Source of the DNA: Ruminococcus sp.
GTDB lineage: Bacteria; Bacillota; Clostridia; Oscillospirales; Ruminococcaceae
Length of the DNA: 7,469 nucleotides
Direction: 5' to 3'
Assembly: GCA_023667165.1 (NCBI GenBank)
Contig: JAMPAO010000116.1
Span: 1 to 7,469, forward strand
Below, piece by piece: positions 5,504 through 7,469 of this stretch. The notes under the pieces were generated by a model. The model was given only the letters and a program-made list of their open reading frames with translations, searched no databases and was not told where the DNA came from. Numbering within the stretch: position 1 is the first letter of the stretch; the number at the start of each line of letters is the position of its first letter. The position numbers were made by a program, and so were the translations under genes.

Positions 5504-7138
5504 TTAGATAAGGATTTTGTAAACATTGAAACATCGACCGTTATCAACACTGTTTTTGTTTACAGCGATAAGTCCTACAGTGTTAAGGTCTTTTATGTAT
5601 CTGCTTATATTAGCTTTATCAAGCCTTAAATCTGCTGCGATGGTTTCATAAGTTACATTTTTCTGTTGCTGTAAATTTCTTATCAAGTTCAAATACACAA
5701 GAAATTCTTTTTGTGAAATAAGTCTGTTAATTAACATAATCGTTCCCATATATGAATATTTGGAAAATCCAAAACCATAGTTAGGAATATCAGTCTTTTT
5801 ATAAACTTTATTCTTGTATGAGATAAACTTCAAAGACAAGAGTTCTTTTAGATACTTGTTTAAAGTTTTTTCAGATACACAGCATTTCTTAGTTTTTGCA
5901 CCTGTCAGTTTTTCTACAAGCTCTTTTTTGGTCAGTCCGTGACTATTGAAATCAAGTACGGACAAAATAACATAATGGAAGCCTGTAAACTTCTGCATAA
6001 AGCTATTTTTTAACAAATTGTTATCAAACATCATTTGTCGATTATCTGATACTTCTATAGCTTTATCGTCAGTATTTCTATTTTCAAATACGGTTCTGCA
6101 TAATGTTTTGTCGCAGTACCGATTTAATATTTGTTGGTCTATTGGGTTAGGAACATTACAGCCGAGTAGCTTGTAATCTCCGTTCCAATAGGCGTTGAAA
6201 TCCTGTTCAATAACATTTTTCAGTTTGGGAGGGTCACACTTTAAATTCCATTGCTGACAAGTCTCTAAAGCCGATGATTTTGTGTAGCCTTTTATAAGCT
6301 GTAAATATTTTACAATCCTGCCTAAAGCAAAATTTCTTTCGCCCTTTACGCAGCCTTTGGATAACATATTTTCAATACAATAAAAGCGAGTTTCTTTTTC
6401 ATATTCGATTGACGAATTACACTTTTGCACCTGTTCAAAAAACACTTCATTTCTATGAAATTGTTCTATAAATCCCTCGATTTTCGCCAATTGATATGGC
6501 TTGAATTTATCGGGAGATGTTTCAAGATTATTCGTGATAATCGAAACTGGCTTTTTATTGTCGGGGTCTTTGTGGTTTATTGAAAATGGCAGCCGTATAA
6601 TTTGTGTTGCCAGTGCCGCTTTTACATCTGCCCCTAAAATTTCTGCAAGCTCTTTATTTATTTTAGTTACACGTTCTGTATCTGTGCTTGCTTCGATAGA
6701 AGTGTAACAATGGTAGCCGTGTCCGCTGTCAACAATTAAATGAACAAACAACGGCAGGGTATTTTTTATATGTTCCGTAAAAGCTCTTACATCTTGATAC
6801 TGCGGGAAATCTTTACGGTCAAAATCTAATAGCAAAACTTTTCGTTTATACATAAATTCAGCAGTATTACCGTGTCCTTTGACAGTGCTTAGTCCTATAA
6901 ACAAATTAAAACGATGTTTGTATTTGTCTATGAAGTTTTCAATTTCAGACATTGACTTGAAATATTTGGTAATCGCTATGGGTAACTCTATTTCCGTTTC
7001 CCCGTCATCGTTCTTGACGGATTTTTGCCCGATAGCAACCGTCCTGATGTATTCATCTGTTTCAAGTGCAAAATCGTTTGTTTCAGTATCAAATTCAAAT
7101 AAAAGCTCTAAAAATTTATTAAGACTGAATTTTGACAT
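5504..7138 (-). CDS. PrimPol-type (AEP) primase / replication protein with C-terminal winged-helix domains
   Basis: The 544-residue protein has the motifs of the archaeo-eukaryotic primase superfamily. These are VLLLDFDRKD with D105 and D107 (motif I, metal binding), VDSGHGYHCY with H143 (motif II, nucleotide contact) and an acidic residue D171 shortly before IIRLPFSINHKDP (motif III region, as in plasmid RepB-type and pRN1-type primases). A helical region at about 250-350 follows, with GERNFALGRIVKYLQ, a WNLKCDPPKL turn and cysteines C254, C327, C342 and C347. The pattern resembles the C-terminal (PriCT/PriL-like) metal or Fe-S module of such primases. Two helix-turn-helix-like segments end the protein (about 385-445 and 485-544, including AADLRLDKANISRYIKDL), fitting origin binding. 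No helicase Walker motifs are present. It probably primes replication of the excised element. The ATG is the first Met after an in-frame stop; its ribosome site is poor (AAAGGA at 21 bases), so coupling to a leader frame is possible. Confidence 0.85.
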   Translation of the reverse strand: MSKFSLNKFLELLFEFDTETNDFALETDEYIRTVAIGQKSVKNDDGETEIELPIAITKYFKSMSEIENFIDKYKHRFNLFIGLSTVKGHGNTAEFMYKRKVLLLDFDRKDFPQYQDVRAFTEHIKNTLPLFVHLIVDSGHGYHCYTSIEASTDTERVTKINKELAEILGADVKAALATQIIRLPFSINHKDPDNKKPVSIITNNLETSPDKFKPYQLAKIEGFIEQFHRNEVFFEQVQKCNSSIEYEKETRFYCIENMLSKGCVKGERNFALGRIVKYLQLIKGYTKSSALETCQQWNLKCDPPKLKNVIEQDFNAYWNGDYKLLGCNVPNPIDQQILNRYCDKTLCRTVFENRNTDDKAIEVSDNRQMMFDNNLLKNSFMQKFTGFHYVILSVLDFNSHGLTKKELVEKLTGAKTKKCCVSEKTLNKYLKELLSLKFISYKNKVYKKTDIPNYGFGFSKYSYMGTIMLINRLISQKEFLVYLNLIRNLQQQKNVTYETIAADLRLDKANISRYIKDLNTVGLIAVNKNSVDNGRCFNVYKILI

Positions 7139-7208
7139 ATCGTGAATTTGTTCCGATTTTCCTTTCTTTGATAATATTAAAGTCGGGGTTACTTTGAGAA
7201 CAAATCAC
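7119..7208 (-). CDS. Possible 29-codon leader peptide overlapping the PrimPol start
   Basis: A GTG at 7206-7208 lies nine bases after AGGAGTGG (7218-7225 on the plus strand as CCACTCCT), the best ribosome site in this region. The frame runs to a TAA at 7119-7121, inside the first seven codons of the PrimPol gene in another frame. The PrimPol ATG itself has only weak signals, so ribosomes finishing this short frame could reinitiate there. No similarity is recognised. It may be a chance frame. Confidence 0.25.
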   Translation of the reverse strand: MICSQSNPDFNIIKERKIGTNSRYVKIQS

Positions 7209-7305
7209 TATGTAAAACCACTCCTAAAAATAATTACAATAGCTTTCACCGTCCTTGTTAAGTCTGTTTTGAAACGTATACTATATTAAATGGTAGGGTA
7301 CGAAT

Positions 7306-7335
7306 TTCCATAATATAAGTTTACAAATTATGGAA
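7306..7335. repeat. 9-bp perfect inverted repeat upstream of PrimPol
   Basis: TTCCATAAT (7306-7314) and ATTATGGAA (7327-7335) are exact inverses with a 12-base loop. Allowing one G-T pair, the stem extends to 12 bp. No T tract follows, so it is not a typical terminator. Confidence 0.65.
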
Positions 7336-7372
7336 GTTATTAAATTTTCAAGATACTTTGTAAAAAGTTTCC

Positions 7373-7403
7373 AATCGGGGAGTATTTTTCAAGTCCCCCG
7401 ATT
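7373..7403. repeat. G+C-rich hairpin AATCGGGG/CCCCGATT upstream of PrimPol
   Basis: AATCGGGG (7373-7380) and CCCCGATT (7396-7403) form a perfect 8-bp stem with a 15-base loop. The stem stands out in A+T-rich surroundings. On the minus strand a T5 run follows only after six bases (GGAAAC), so it could be a poor terminator for a gene beyond the window, or a structured single-strand initiation or operator site. Confidence 0.65.
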
Positions 7404-7469
7404 AGATTATTCAGTTGTCAAGGTTCTATTTTATATTTCCTAATTTTTAGAAATGTTAAGTATTCAATT

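Larger units (their letters stand above)
7139..7469. other. Non-coding region upstream of the PrimPol gene with two hairpins
   Basis: About 330 A+T-rich bases with no convincing gene apart from the possible leader frame. It holds two inverted repeats (7306-7335 and 7373-7403) and scattered weak promoter-like hexamers on the minus strand, none with good spacing. TATAGT-like sequence occurs near 7275-7285 but lacks a fitting -35. Position before a primase gene makes a replication origin or primase-recognition hairpins a reasonable guess. Confidence 0.5.

Noticed and set aside
5338..5550. Minus-strand 70-codon frame with a membrane-like stretch overlapping the PrimPol 3' end
   Set aside because: It has no ribosome site at its ATG or at the internal Met, overlaps PrimPol by up to 47 bases, and runs through the -10/-35 boxes and one copy of the 17-bp repeat. 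The hydrophobic run is what A+T-rich non-coding DNA tends to encode.

Overview
The window reads as a junction between the chromosome of a Gram-positive anaerobe and the left end of an integrated mobile element. The organism is probably a member of the Clostridia, perhaps close to Ruminococcaceae/Oscillospiraceae. This rests on consensus sigma-70-type promoters with extended -10 boxes, AGGAGG-type ribosome binding sites, a tRNA with encoded CCA, an LCP-like envelope protein and the style of the mobile genes. No species call is possible from the sequence alone.

Chromosomal part (1 to about 1790, clearly richer in G+C, genes on the plus strand). It holds the 3' end of a gene for an unrecognised, probably extracytoplasmic beta-rich protein (1-450) and a strong intrinsic terminator (462-501). 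A well-formed promoter (590-618) drives a 307-residue membrane-anchored protein resembling LytR-CpsA-Psr proteins but lacking the usual catalytic arginines (686-1609). Next comes a fully consensus promoter (1642-1670) and an initiator tRNA-fMet gene (1711-1787) with its terminator (1791-1828).

Mobile part (about 1790 to 7469 and beyond, A+T-rich, every gene on the minus strand). Directly behind the tRNA 3' end lies a tyrosine recombinase (1911-3074) in the position expected for integration at that tRNA. Upstream of it, in transcription order, come a PrimPol-type replication protein (5504-7138), a radical SAM enzyme (3716-5203), a small unknown protein (3364-3702) and an excisionase-like HTH protein (3173-3364). 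The last three are packed like an operon: 13 bases separate the radical SAM gene from the 112-codon gene, and that gene overlaps the excisionase gene by one base (TAATG). The recombinase has its own extended -10 promoter, framed by interlocking inverted repeats.

Inferred working of the element: the recombinase inserts it at tRNA-fMet, the excisionase directs excision, and the PrimPol primes replication of the excised form. The radical SAM enzyme and the 112-residue protein are cargo of unknown function, apparently co-expressed with the excision function. The right end, the second attachment site and any mobilisation genes lie outside the window, so it cannot be said whether this is an integrative plasmid, a mobilisable element or a phage satellite.

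The most interesting parts are the radical SAM/112-residue pair (no recognisable substrate peptide, extra cysteines, a hydrophobic C-terminal tail), the domain make-up of the PrimPol, and the repeat-rich non-coding stretches at 5204-5503 and 7139-7469.
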